Positions 53,220-64,000 of a stretch of 64,000 nt of DNA are shown here, one piece after another. The stretch's first letter is position 1. Each line of letters starts with the position of its first letter. Below the pieces are notes generated by a model. The model worked only from the letters and a program-made list of their open reading frames with translations. It made no database searches and had not been told where the DNA came from. The stretch comes from Cyclina sinensis (taxonomy: Eukaryota; Mollusca; Bivalvia; Venerida; Veneridae), in assembly GCA_012932295.1 (NCBI GenBank), contig JAAONU010000001.1:29760921-29824920 (forward strand), read 5' to 3'. Both the position numbers and the translations under genes were made by a program.

Positions 53220-56200
53220 TCTTCACTGTCAGAGCATTGGTATTTTAAGAAAATTTGACTTGATTTGAAGTAGCTAGACAATCATGACAGTATGCTATGT
53301 TGGGTACTGTGTTTGTGTGAAGCAGTTGATAATGTAACGAACCAGTAAAACAGTACTTGTGTTTAATCATAGACTTGAAGATTTATTAACTAATTTGATA
53401 TTGTTGTGTCTTTATCTGATTGGCTGTAGGTACTTGGGGTTTTGCAATGGGAAGCACTGAATACAAGAAATATAAACCTACGATGTGAAGTGTTACCTAA
53501 AGACCCTGTAAACTGTTTCTGAAGCATTCACTATAAATCTCAAGGTTCTGTTAATTTGTTTTATATTCTGTTTCTTTTCACAGATTTCTCTGAGGAATCT
53601 TGAAGAAATGAGTGGTGTGAAGAAGAAACAAAGCTGATGTTTTATCCGGGGTATTGACTAGAAACTTTTGAAGACTGGTATATGAAATTGCTTTTGGATA
53701 ATCACAACATTATGTTTTCAGTTCTGTTTTATTTATTTAATGCTTACCGGAGCATTTACTTCTGCTGACAGAGCTTTGGTATTTTAAGAAAATTTGACTG
53801 AATTTGAAGTAGCTAGACAATCAAGACAGTTTGCTGAGACAGGTAATGTGTATGTGTGAAGCAGTTGATATTGTAACGAACCAGTAAAGCAGTGCCTGTA
53901 TTTAATCATAAACTTGAAGACTTATTAACTAATTTGATACTGTTTTGGCTTTATCTGATTGGCTATAGGTACTTGGAGATTTGCAATGTGAAGCACTGAA
54001 TACAAGAAATATAAACCTACGATGTGAAGTGTTGCCTAAAGACTCTGTAATTCGGTTTTGAAGCATTCACTTAAATTCTCACGGTTCCATTGATTTTTTT
54101 TTATATTCTATTTCTTGTCACAGATTTCTCTGAGGACTCTGAAGAAATGAGTGGTGTGAAGAAGAAACACAGCAGATGTTTCATCAGGGGTATTGACCAG
54201 AAACTTTTGAAGATTAAGGTATATAAGCTTGTATATAGGATATTTAATTACCTTACGTTTTTATTGATATGTTTTATTTATTCTTAGCACACCTGAGCAT
54301 TAACTTTTTACTGACAGAACTTTGGTATTTTAACAGAATTTGACTGAATTTGAAGTAGCCAGGTAGCAGGTATTATGTATTTGTGAAGCAGTTGATAATG
54401 GAACAAACCAGTGAAGCAGAATTAGTGTGTAATGATAGACGAAGACTTGTTAACTTATTTGATATTGTTATGATTTTATCTGAGTGGCTATAAATAAGTG
54501 CTTGGAGATTTGCAATGTGAGCATTTAATACAAGAATATTAAAATACGATGTGAAGTTTTGCCTAAAGACCAAGTAAACTGTTTTTGAAGCATTAACTAA
54601 AATCTCACGGTTCCATTGATTTGTTTTATAAATATTTTTTCTTTTCACAGATTGCTTTGAGGAGAATGACAAAATGAGTGGTGTGAAGAAGAAACATAGC
54701 AGATGTTTTATCCGGGGTATTGACCAGAAACTCTAGCAGATTAAGGTATATGATCTTGCGTATTGGATAATCTTACCCTTATGTTTTCTTTGATACGTTA
54801 TTATTTAAGCAGACCTAGACATTAAGTTAATTTAACTTCTACTGAGAGCGCTTCAAATGGTATTTTAAGAAAATTTGACTTAATTTAAGAAGCCAGACAA
54901 TCATGACAGTTTGCTAAGTAAGTTGTTGCACATGTGTGAAACAGTTGATAATGGAACAAACCAGTGAAGCAGTACTGGTGTGTAATCATAGATTGAAGAC
55001 TTATTAACTAATTTGATATTGTTGTGGCTTTATCTGAATGGCTATAGGTACTTGTGGATTTGCATTGTGAATACAGGAATATATAGATATAAGATTTTAA
55101 GTGTTGTCTAAAGACCCTGTACATTGTTTTTGAAGCATTCACTAAAAATCCCATGGTTCTATTGATTTGTTTTATATTCTGTTTCTTTTCACAGATTTCT
55201 CTGAGGAGTTTGAAGAAAAGAGTGGCGTGAAGAAGCACAGCAGATGTTTTATCCGGGGTATTGACCAGAAACTCAAGAAGGTTAAGGTATATGAGCTTTT
55301 GTATTGGATAATCATTACCTTATGTTTTCATTGATACGTTTTATTCATTTTAAGCAGACCCGAGCTTTAACTCTACTGGCAGAGCTTTGATACTTTAAGA
55401 AAATTTGACTTAATTTGAAGTAGCTAGACAATCATGACAGTTTGCTAAGTAAGGTGTTGTGTATGTGTGAAGCAGCTGATAATGGAAAAAACCAGTAAAA
55501 CAGTACTTGTGTTTAATCATAGATTGAAGACTTATTAACAAATTTGATATTGTTGTGGTTTTATATGAATGGCTATAAGTACTTGGAGATTTGCAATCTG
55601 AAGCACCGAATACAAGAAATATAAAGCTGCGATGTGAAGTGTTACCTAAAGACCCTGTAAACTGTTTTTGAAGCATTCCCTAAAAATCTCAGGGTTCCAT
55701 TGATTTGTTTTTATTCTATTTCTTGTCTCAGACTTCTCTGAGGATTCTTGAAGAAATGAGTTGTGTGAAGACGAAACACATCAGATGTTTTATCCGGGAT
55801 ATTGACAAGAAACTTTTGAAGACTGGTATATAAGCTTGCATAAAGGATAATCACTACCTTTTGTTTTCAATTCTCTGTTCTATGTATTTAAAGCAAACCT
55901 GAACATTAACTTCCGCTGACAGAGCTTTTGTATTTTAAGAAAATTAGTCTTAATTTGAAGTAGTCAGACAATCATGACAGTTTGCTAAGTAAGGTGTTGT
56001 GTATGTGTGAAGCAGTTGATAATGTAACGAACCAGTAAAGCAGTACTTGCGTATTAGATTGAAGACTTATTAACAAATTTGATATTGTTGTTGCTTTATC
56101 TGAATGTACTTGGAGATTTGCAATTTGAAGCATTGAATACAGGAATATATAGATGCGATGTTAAGTGTTGCTTAAAGACCCTGTAAATTGTTTTTGAAGC

Positions 56201-57450
56201 ATTCACTAAAAATTCTTTCTCGGGGTTCCATTGATTTGTTTTAAATTCTGTTTCTTGTCACAGATTTCTCTGAGGAGTCTTGAAGAAATGAGTGGTCTGA
56301 AGATGAAACACAGCAGTTGTTTTATCAGGTGAATTGACAAACTTTTGAAGATTAAGGTAAATGAGCTTTCATATTGCATAATCATTACCTTATGTTTTCA
56401 TTGATTCGTTTTATTTATTTTAAGCAAACCTGAACATTAACTTCTACTGACAGAGCTTCGGTATTTAAAGAAAATTTGACTTATTTTGAAGTAGCCAGAC
56501 AAATATGACAGTTTGCTAAAGCAGGTATTGTGTATGTGTTGATCGAACAAACCAGAATAGCAGTACTGAAGTATTATCATAGACTTGAAGACTTATTTAT
56601 TTATTTAATATTGTTGTGGTTTTATCTGAATGGCTATAGGTACTTGGAGATTTGTAGTGTGAAGCACCGAATACAGGAATATATGGATACAATGTTAAGT
56701 ATTGCCTAAAGACTCTCTAAATTGTTTTTGAAGCATTTACTAAAAATCTCATGGTTCTATTGATTTATTTTATATTCTATTTCTTGTCACAGATTTCTGA
56801 GATTTCGCAGCTTTTTCTGAGGAGTTTTGAAGAAATGAGTGGTGTGAAGAAGAAACACAGCTGATGCTTTATCCGGGGTATTGACTAGAAAGTCTTGAAG
56901 ATTAAGGTATATTCATGAGCTTGCCTGTTGGATAATCAGTACCTTATGTTTTCATTGATATGTTTTATCTATTTTAAGCTCACCTGAGCATTATTTCTGC
57001 TGACAGAGTTTTGGTATTTTTAGCAAAATTTGATTTAATTTGAAGTAGCAAGACAACCATGACAGTTTAAGGTAGGTATTGAGGTTGTGTGAAGCGGTTG
57101 ATAATGGAACAAACCTGTAAAGCAGTACTTGTGTGTAATCATAGATTAGAAGACTTATTAACTAATATGATATTGTTGTGGTTTTAAATGAATGGCTATA
57201 AGTACTCGGAGATTTGCAATATGAGCACTGAATACAAGAATATAAAGATGCGATGTGAAATGTTGCCAAAAGACCCTGTTAATTGTCTTTGAAGCATTCG
57301 CTAAAAATCTCATGGTTCCAATGATTTATTTCATATTCTATTTCTTTTCTCAGATTTCTTTGATAAGTCTTGAAGAATGAGTGGTGTGAAGAAGAAACAG
57401 AGCAGTTGTTTTATCAGGGGTATTGATCAGAAACTTTTGAAGATTAAGGT
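53220..57450 (+). repeat. Eight tandem ~538-bp units, each with one exon-like block
   Basis: Exon-like blocks: 53584-53677, 54124-54218, 54651-54745, 55195-55286, 55732-55825, 56264-56356, 56811-56906 (or from 56793), 57354-57448. Each follows a TTTCTTTTCACAG-like acceptor and ends at AAG or CTG before GTATAT/GTAAAT. The majority sequence is 96 nt, phase 0 in and out, and open: ISLRSLEEMSGVKKK, HSRCFIRGIDQKLLKIK. Individual copies carry indels or TGA/TAG (units 1, 3, 6, 7); units 2, 5 and 8 keep an open stretch from the internal ATG, and unit 4 is open in another frame. The intron part (GAAGCAGTTGATAATG, TTGATATTGTTGTGG, GATTTGCAATGTGAAG) is equally repeated. Confidence 0.9.
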
Positions 57451-57512
57451 ATATGAACTTTCATATTGGATAATCATAACCCTATGTTTTCATTGATATG
57501 TTTTATTTATTT
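57451..57512 (+). other. Remainder of the eighth tandem unit
   Basis: Start of the intron segment of unit 8, cut by the following element. Confidence 0.6.
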
Positions 57513-58575
57513 TAAGCTCACCTGAGCCATGCTCAGATGAGCTTTTGTGATGCAGCTGTTGTCCGTTGTCAACAATTTACCTTGTTTAGACACTGGAGAC
57601 CACAGTCTTAATGAACATTGCTCAGAATGTTTCCCTTGATGATATCTGTGACATGTTTGAAAATGGGTCATGTAGGATCAAATCAAGGAAAACCTTGTTA
57701 ATATTGTACAGGCTATATTTTGAATTAGATCTTATGTTTTTTTACAAATTGTTTGGTTTAATGATTTCTATGTCTTAGTCAAATATTGGTCAAAAACTTG
57801 GTTATACTAGCTTAAATCCAAGGAAAATCTTGCTAATGCTATAGAGTCTACATTTTGAAGTCAGTCATCATGATTTTCAGTCAGAATGTATGTGTTGATG
57901 ATTTGTAGGTCATGTCTGAGAAAAGGTCAGCTAGGGTTAAAAACAGGTCACTAGCTTCAATCCAAGGAAAATCTTTTTAATGCTCTGGAGGACCAGTTTG
58001 AAGACTGTCATGATTTTCAGTCACAATGTGTGTTGATGATTTCTAAATGAGTCACCTTAGTTCAAAAACTAGGTCACTGGCTTTAATCAAACATAAGCCT
58101 AGTAACCACTCTAGAAATCACATTCTTATGTCAGCCAGTCATGATTTTTAGAAAAAATGCCTATCTTGATCATGTCTAGGTCGATTTAAATACACGCCAT
58201 TGGGCCAAAAACTAGCTTACTCACTGGCTTAAATCAAAGGAAACTATGGATAAGCCTTAGTTTGGATAATTTGTTTGAATTATGTATTGTATGGTGTGTA
58301 GGGAAACTTTGAAAATCTTCGTCTGAAAATGGGTGCCCTAAAGCTTAGATATTTTGTATGTAGTATTGTCTAAATGGATATGTACAAAGTTTGTTCAAAT
58401 TATGTCGCTGTGTTTGATTGGCCCTGTCCCAGGAGTCGTATTTGTATACAATATATTAAAGTCTTTGAACATTCAGTTCAGAAACTGTAATTTGGCTGCT
58501 GATGTTTTCTCAACAGCAGATCTACACATAAAGTACTCAGGTGAGAAATTCAGGACAATCATGGTCCCCTTGTTT
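57513..58575. mobile_element. AGCTCACCTGAGC-type element, copy 3
   Basis: Left end TTTAAGCTCACCTGAGCC, right end GTACTCAGGTGAGAAATTC then ATCATGGTCCCCTTG. The core has ~110-bp degenerate repeats (AAATCCAAGGAAAATCTT, ATGATTTTCAGTCA). Non-coding. It interrupts the tandem-exon locus. Confidence 0.8.
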
Positions 58576-58988
58576 AATATTTTGTTTCTTTCCATAAATA
58601 TTTGATTAAAGTTACATTAGACAATAAATATATATAACGTTTTTTTAAAGTTATATAACTGGCCAAAATGATCCTGAATAGTTAAGATTTATTTTGCACT
58701 GATGTGAATTCTTGGTGAAACAAAAATTAAATTCAGTATATTCATTGAGACAAAGTTAACTCACAGTAAAGTTGAATACAAAAAGATGTCATTAAATTTC
58801 AGTTGTACTAGAGAGGGTATTTCTTAGATATAAAAGATGTCTGGACACTGTTTTCAACAATAATATTGACAGTGTTGCATCTAGGTCATTATGAACAATA
58901 AAATACTTATATTTTGTGTATTTGTATATATGTATATGAACTTAATTTTGTAGGTTCCTTCATTTCTTTCTATAATTTTCTTTCACAG
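58576..58988 (+). other. Intron-like spacer of the tandem-exon locus
   Basis: AT-rich, ends in acceptor TCTTTCACAG. Nothing else recognised. Confidence 0.5.
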
Positions 58989-59081
58989 ATTTTTCCAAAC
59001 TGTGTTGGAGACATGAGTGATGAGAAGAAGAGAAACAGTAGATGTTTAGAAGACACATACTACAAACTCAAAAAGATCAAG
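58989..59081 (+). CDS. Candidate 93-nt symmetric exon of the tandem-exon locus
   Basis: Acceptor TTCTTTCACAG, donor GTATGT. Phase 0 in and out, 31 open codons: IFPNCVGD, MSDEKKRNSRCLED, TYYKLKKIK. It aligns with the eight upstream blocks (MSGVKKK, SRCF, QKLLKIK) and with the 61605 block (SRRCLWDTEYKQLENK). It is one of the best-preserved copies. Function unknown; a basic, single-Cys module. Confidence 0.55.
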
Positions 59082-59145
59082 GTATGTCATCTTACATATT
59101 TGAAACAAAACAATGTACTATTCTTTAATATATTTTGTACTTTTT

Positions 59146-60209
59146 TATGCTCCCTAGTGCATATAGTTCCGGCTTTGTCCGTCGGGCGTCTGGCTGTCTT
59201 TCAACATAATTATCCATCATGGTTACTGTCCAGACTATAATTTTCAGACTGTAACCCCTATCAACCTGAAATTTCATATGTGTAAAGATCTCATGAAGGA
59301 GTAGTTCAGTGCTTAATTACCATTGCTCTGGCATCCATAATTTTGGAGTTATTGCCCTTACTTGATTTTTCATACTTAATTTTTGTCTGGGGGATAACTC
59401 AACACTATAAGAGCTGTCAATTTGAAAGAAGTGCAGTGCACAAAATCTGCCTGTCTGCACTTGATTTTGGAGTTAATTGCATAGGTAAATAGGTCTCATG
59501 AAGGAGAAGTGCAGTATTTAAGAGCAGTAACCTTTTAATTTTTTAGTAAATGCCCTATGTTAATTTTCATGTCATATTTTTGTCTGGCTCATAACTCAGA
59601 CTATGACAGGTTACAACATGAAACTTAATAGGTGAATTGATCTTGTAGTGGAAAACACTGCACTGCATTAAAACCTTAACTCTCCTTTGTGTATTTTTTG
59701 AGTTACTGTTCTTTGTTAATTTTCATACTTTATTTTTTTGTCAAGCACAAAACTCAAGACAATAAAGAGGTACCTACATGAAACTACATAGGTGGAAAAA
59801 TCTCATTGAGGAGAAGTGCAGTGCACATGAACCATATCTGTCTATTGCATAATTTTGGAGTTATTGCCCTTTGTGAATTTTCATACTTTTTTTTGTCTGG
59901 ACCATAATAATATAATATATAATAGCTTTTGGGCCTATTTATTCAACTATAGTTACTTTTCAGATTGATTTATGTACATAATTTTCTGACAGACATTATA
60001 AATAAAGGCAATAATTTGTGTTCAATACAAATGTGTATTTAAAAAGCAGTATGTCATTATATGAACTTATTTAAGTAATACTCATACATTTTGCTTAGAA
60101 AGTCATACCTGTTATTAAATTCAATTTCATTTGAATCACAAACTACATTTTGTTGTTTTCCTCTACCTAGTTATAAATACTATGAATGATAGCACATTTG
60201 GGGAGCATA
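59146..60209. mobile_element. Tandem-core element with TATGCTCCC termini
   Basis: TATGCTCCC (59146-59154) and GGGAGCATA (60201-60209) are perfect inverted ends. The core has about four ~150-bp repeats (TCTCATGAAGGAGAAGTGCAG, TTGGAGTTATTGCCCTT, TTTTTGTCTGG). Third example of this architecture in the window. Confidence 0.8.
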
Positions 60210-60297
60210 GCCTGGTTCCATCGGTTTCTTGTTTCAAAGATTTATAGGAACAGTTATCAATTTAATAAGAAATATGTCACAATATTTTACATATATT

Positions 60298-61472
60298 TTT
60301 AGCTCTTCTGAGCATATGCTCAGGGTGAGCCATTGTGATACTCCAGTGTTCAGTGTGTCTTGTGCAGCATCTATTATTACCTTTCAACATTTACTCTAAA
60401 ATTACCAACATAAAGCTGACAAGAAAAACTTGACAGCTCTGCTGAAGTTGTTCAAAATCTGTTCCATCAAGAACTCTGGTTGCTACAGCAACAGAAAGGA
60501 AAAACTGAAATTTTCTAAGATTTGCATACAGGTTCACTTAGAGGTCCTTTACCAGTTTTGTTCAAATTATGTACCTTGAGTCAAAATTGGCCCCAACCTG
60601 TGGGTCCTGTTTGTGTAAAATACTTAATCTTTGGAAATCTTCTTGTCAGAAACTGTAAGCTCTTGACTTGAGATATTATGTTATTCTCAAAAATAATTTC
60701 CAGTTTCAAATTGAGTTTATGTGGGTAAAGTTTTGAAAATCTTATTGTCTGAAACTGCATGCCATAGCGCCAGGATATTTTTTATGCCCCAGAAGGAGGG
60801 TTTATAGCTTTTGACCTGGCAATCATTCTTCACTCCTTCAGTCTGTCCAAAAACTTTAACATTTCCCATAACTTCCTTATTAGTAGATGCATTTATTTCA
60901 TATTTTAACACAGTACCCATTAGACAAGACCTTCCCAACGACATATATTTTTATGATCTTGACCCCTGAATGATCTTGCCCTTATAGGCCCAGTTGTCAA
61001 AAATCTTTAATATTGGCCTTAACTCCCTTATTACCCAACAGATTTAGTTCATGTTTGCAAAAAACAATCTTTTGGAAGAGATCTTGAAAATGACAATTTT
61101 TTTACCTTGACCCCTAAATGACATTGAATTTAATAAGGTCAAATTGTCAACAACAAAATTCTTTTATAGGATCTACAATTTGTCTCTGGTCCTCTGCTCA
61201 AATGTCAAAGCACCACTTCGTGTGCATTGTCATCTTTCAGAGACAGTTCTTGTTTATGTAGCAATATATAATTGATACATACCATACTTGTTCAAATAAT
61301 GTCCCTAGAATCATAATTGACTCAACCCTAGCGTTCTAATTCTGTGAAATATAAGATCTTTGAAAATCTTGAATTCAAAACCTGTTACTTTGCTACTGTT
61401 GTTTCTTCAACAGCAGACCCACAGACAAGGTACTCAGGTGAGCAACGAAGGGTCATCATGACCTTGTTTATT
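60298..61472. mobile_element. AGCTCACCTGAGC-type element, copy 4
   Basis: Left end TTTAGCTCTTCTGAGCATATG, then GCTCAGGGTGAGCC; right end TACTCAGGTGAGCAACGAAGG then TCATCATGACCTTG. A TATGCCCC-AGAAGGAGGG start of another repeat lies inside at about 60786. Non-coding. Confidence 0.8.
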
Positions 61473-61488
61473 TTATATCATATAACAG

Positions 61489-61533
61489 ATTTGCTGGATG
61501 AAGGATGCCTATTACAAACTCATGGAGAATAAG
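61489..61533 (+). CDS. Candidate micro-exon, 45 nt, phase 0
   Basis: Acceptor CATATAACAG, donor GTATGC. Fifteen open codons, ICWMKDAYYKLMENK. It shares DxxYKLxxxK with the 58989 and 61605 blocks. Confidence 0.45.
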
Positions 61534-61604
61534 GTATGCAGTCTTAATAGTTGATAATAATGTCTCTTGCTTACATTAACGTGTATTAATTTTTTTCTTT
61601 ACAG

Positions 61605-61694
61605 ATTTTTCTGAAAGTTCAATGCTTGATTGTTGGGAAGAAGATAAGCAGGAGATGTTTGTGGGATACAGAATACAAGCAGTTGGAAAACAAG
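61605..61694 (+). CDS. Candidate exon, 90 nt, phase 0
   Basis: Acceptor TTTTTCTTTACAG, donor GTATCA. Thirty open codons with IVGKKISRRCLWDTEYKQLE. Related to the 58989 block and to the truncated last block of the window. Confidence 0.5.
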
Positions 61695-61760
61695 GTATCA
61701 GAACATATTTAAGAATAATTTTTTAATGGTTTCATCTGTATATTTCATTCCTTTTCACAG

Positions 61761-61805
61761 ATTTTTCCAGTGTTGGATGTTACTACAAGCTTGAAAATTA
61801 TATTT
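61761..61805 (+). CDS. Candidate micro-exon, 45 nt, phase 0
   Basis: Acceptor CCTTTTCACAG, donor GTATTT (weak). Fifteen open codons, IFPVLDVTTSLKIIF. It is related to the 44-nt class-B blocks. Together with 58989, 61489 and 61605 it gives 91 continuous codons if spliced in order. Confidence 0.4.
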
Positions 61806-64000
61806 GTATTTATTCTTTCATATGTAATAAATATACTAGGGTTTCAAAAATATATTTTTTTCTTTTCTTTTCATAATTTTTCCCGACGTAGGATGAAGAA
61901 ACACTAAGATCAAGTACGTCATCTTACATATTTTAATGTAAATGTCTTGTGTAACTGATTTAAAAATGTATTAAAAATGTAATCGTTAAATGAATGTCAC
62001 AATTTCTTAATGTATTTTATATTCTGTTCCGTTTACAGATTTTTGAATGCGGGATGCCAGTGAGAAACTGAAACAGAAAGTATGTAATCATAATACCTGA
62101 TATTAAAATCTGATAATTGTATAATAACATGTATTGTTTTTGTTTTACAGATTTTTTCAATAATCTCAAAGGCATGATAGGAAGAAGACTAGCAACAATT
62201 GTTGTTGGATACAGACAAAAAAATCATGGAGAATATGGTATGTGGACTTACTGTATAAATTCATATGTCTAATGGTGACTTCAACATATTTTATTCTTTT
62301 TCCCAGATATTTCTACTGTTGGAAACTTCTACGAACTTGAAGATATCCTGGTATGTATTCTTCCCTTTTTTAATAAAATCTCAGGGTTTCATAAATATTT
62401 TATTTCTTTTCACAGATTTTTCTGATGAAGGATCAAGAAACAAGATCAGGGTATGTCATCTTACATATTTCAAAGTAAATAAATGATATTTATTAATGGA
62501 ATAAGTAACCATTTTCTAAATATTTCTTTTTTCATTTTTACAGATATTTCTACTGTTGGATGTTTCTACTAACTTGGCGATACCCTGGTATGTGTTTTTT
62601 GTATTTAAAAGATAACTCAGGGTTTCAAAGATATATTTTGGTTTTTTCACAGATTTTCCGACGTGGGAAGATCAAGGTACGTCATCTTAACTTATTTTAA
62701 TGTAATGTCTAGTATAAACATACTGATAGATTTATTTAAAAGTATTTTTTTATTATTGAATAAATCCCAATTTTATTTCATAAAATATATAATCTGCTTA
62801 TATTTACAGATTTTTGGATATGGAATGCTGAGAAGAAAGTTGTGGAAGAGAAGGAATGTAATCATAATAGTTGATATTACTGTTTGATGTTTCTATAATA
62901 ACATGTATTATTTTTAGTTTACAGATTTTCCGATCAGTCTCAAAGGCATGACTGTTTGGAATAAGACAAGCAGCAGATGTTTCTATGATACAGACTACAA
63001 ATAGATGAAGAGCAAGGTGTGTGAACTTTTATATTTAAGACTGAATTTTAATGTTTTCATCTATATATTTAGTTTCTTCACAGAAATTGCCCGTGTCTGA
63101 TGCTACAAATACCCTGGGAATATAATGGTATGTATTCTTTCATATTTGATAGATATGTCATGGTGTGAAAACTATATTTTGTTTCTTTTCAGAGATTTTT
63201 CTGATGAAGGATCAATGAACAAAAAGATCAAGGTATGCTATCTTAATTTTTCAAAGTAAATAATTATTTACTTTTAATGTTTTCCTCTATATATTTAGTT
63301 TCTTCACAGAAATTGCCAGTGTTGCCCGGGTGCTATTACAACGTTGAGAATGTATTGGTATGTATTCTTTTATATTATGATAGATATCTTATGGTGTGAA
63401 AACTGTATTTTTTCTTTTCACAGATTATTCTGATGAAGGATCAATAAACAAGAAAATAAAGGTATGTCATCTTCTTTTTTTTCAACATAAATATTTTTAA
63501 ATAATATTCATCTTTTAGTGAATAAGATGCAATTTTCTAAATATATTTCATAATTTGTTTCTTTTTACAGATATTTCTACTGTTGGATGCTTCTTCAAAC
63601 TTGACGATATCCTGGTATGTATTTTTTTTTTTACCTCAGGGTTTCATAGATATATTATTTCTTTTCACAGGTTTTTCGACATGGGGAAATCAAAGTATGT
63701 AATCTTATTTATTTTAATGTAAATGTCTTGTGTAAACTTACTGATAAATTCATTTTAAAGAATTTATTTATTATTGAATAAATAACAATTTTCTTTATAT
63801 AATTTATATTCTATTTTTTGCTTACAGATTTTTCGATATGGAATGCTGACAAGAAACTTGAAAAGAAGGTATGTTATCATAATAGTTGATATAACTGTCT
63901 GATGTTTGTATAATATTATGTATTATTTTTTGTTTGCAGATTTTCCAATCAGTCCTAAAAGCATGACTGTTTGGAATAAGACAAGCAGCAGATGTTTCTA

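Larger units (their letters stand above)
61489..64000 (+). repeat. Array of about 20 micro-exon-like blocks with splice borders
   Basis: Blocks: 61489-61533, 61605-61694, 61761-61805, 61877-61913 (acceptor lost), 62039-62079, 62151-62237, 62307-62350, 62416-62450, 62544-62587, 62653-62676, 62810-62857, 62925-63016, 63084-63127, 63195-63232, 63310-63357, 63424-63461, 63571-63614, 63671-63694, 63828-63868, 63940 onward. Nearly all follow a T-rich CACAG/TACAG and begin ATTTT or ATATT; nearly all end at GTATGT, GTATGC or GTACGT. They fall into classes (90-nt A; 44-nt B, IFLLLDVSTNL; 38-nt C; 24-nt R, IFRRGKIK; 41-nt D) that recur in the order A-B-C-B-R-D. Lengths are often not multiples of 3, so a single long ORF is not supported. 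Confidence 0.8.

Noticed and set aside
53584..57448. A single long protein made by joining all eight blocks
   Set aside because: Block lengths are 92-96 nt and several contain stops, so the frame cannot be kept through the series.

Overview
The window is a metazoan nuclear segment, AT-rich, with GT-AG introns and a high load of interspersed repeats. The gene content and the kinds of repeat present (tandem-core elements with TATGCYCCC ends, AGCTCACCTGAGC-type inverted-repeat elements, tRNA-derived SINEs, a molluscan-looking Ty3/gypsy element) suggest a bivalve mollusc. The taxon is an inference, not a demonstrated fact.

Backbone gene (1946-43310, + strand). Nineteen exons encode all but the N-terminal part of the DEAD-box spliceosomal helicase DDX46/PRP5. 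All phases agree across the 19 exons, giving 874 codons plus a stop. The 5' exons (RS-rich N-terminus) lie left of the window. Its introns carry most of the other features: (a) a complete, very young Ty3/gypsy retrotransposon at 5272-16542 in antisense, with two apparently identical 1,574-bp LTRs, a tRNA-Leu primer site, gag, pol, a textbook -1 frameshift signal (TTTAAAC plus hairpin), and a third ORF coding for a zinc-finger protein; (b) a possible nested minus-strand gene at about 21179-24140; (c) several small inverted-repeat elements (MITEs) with TTAA, TA or TATAC target duplications; (d) a 2.5-kb, 34-bp minisatellite ending only about 85 bp before an exon; (e) elements with internal tandem repeats, one of which, left of the first exon, is packed with nuclear-receptor-like AGGTCA half-sites.

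43311-52800 is intergenic: the 3' flank of DDX46, a SINE, a 132-bp near-perfect foldback and a dead Tc1-like transposon.

52835-64000 holds the most unusual structure. A TATA/initiator promoter with 30-bp spacing and an untranslated first exon are followed by eight tandem ~538-bp units. Each unit carries one ~95-nt exon-like block with splice borders. A related 93-nt block follows, and then about 20 micro-exon-like blocks (24-92 nt) packed into 2.5 kb in a higher-order order, running off the right end. Consensus versions of the large block are symmetric (96 nt, phase 0) and open, but most individual copies have lost the frame while keeping acceptor and donor. It looks like a micro-exon-type gene built by tandem duplication, either partly decayed or acting at the RNA level.
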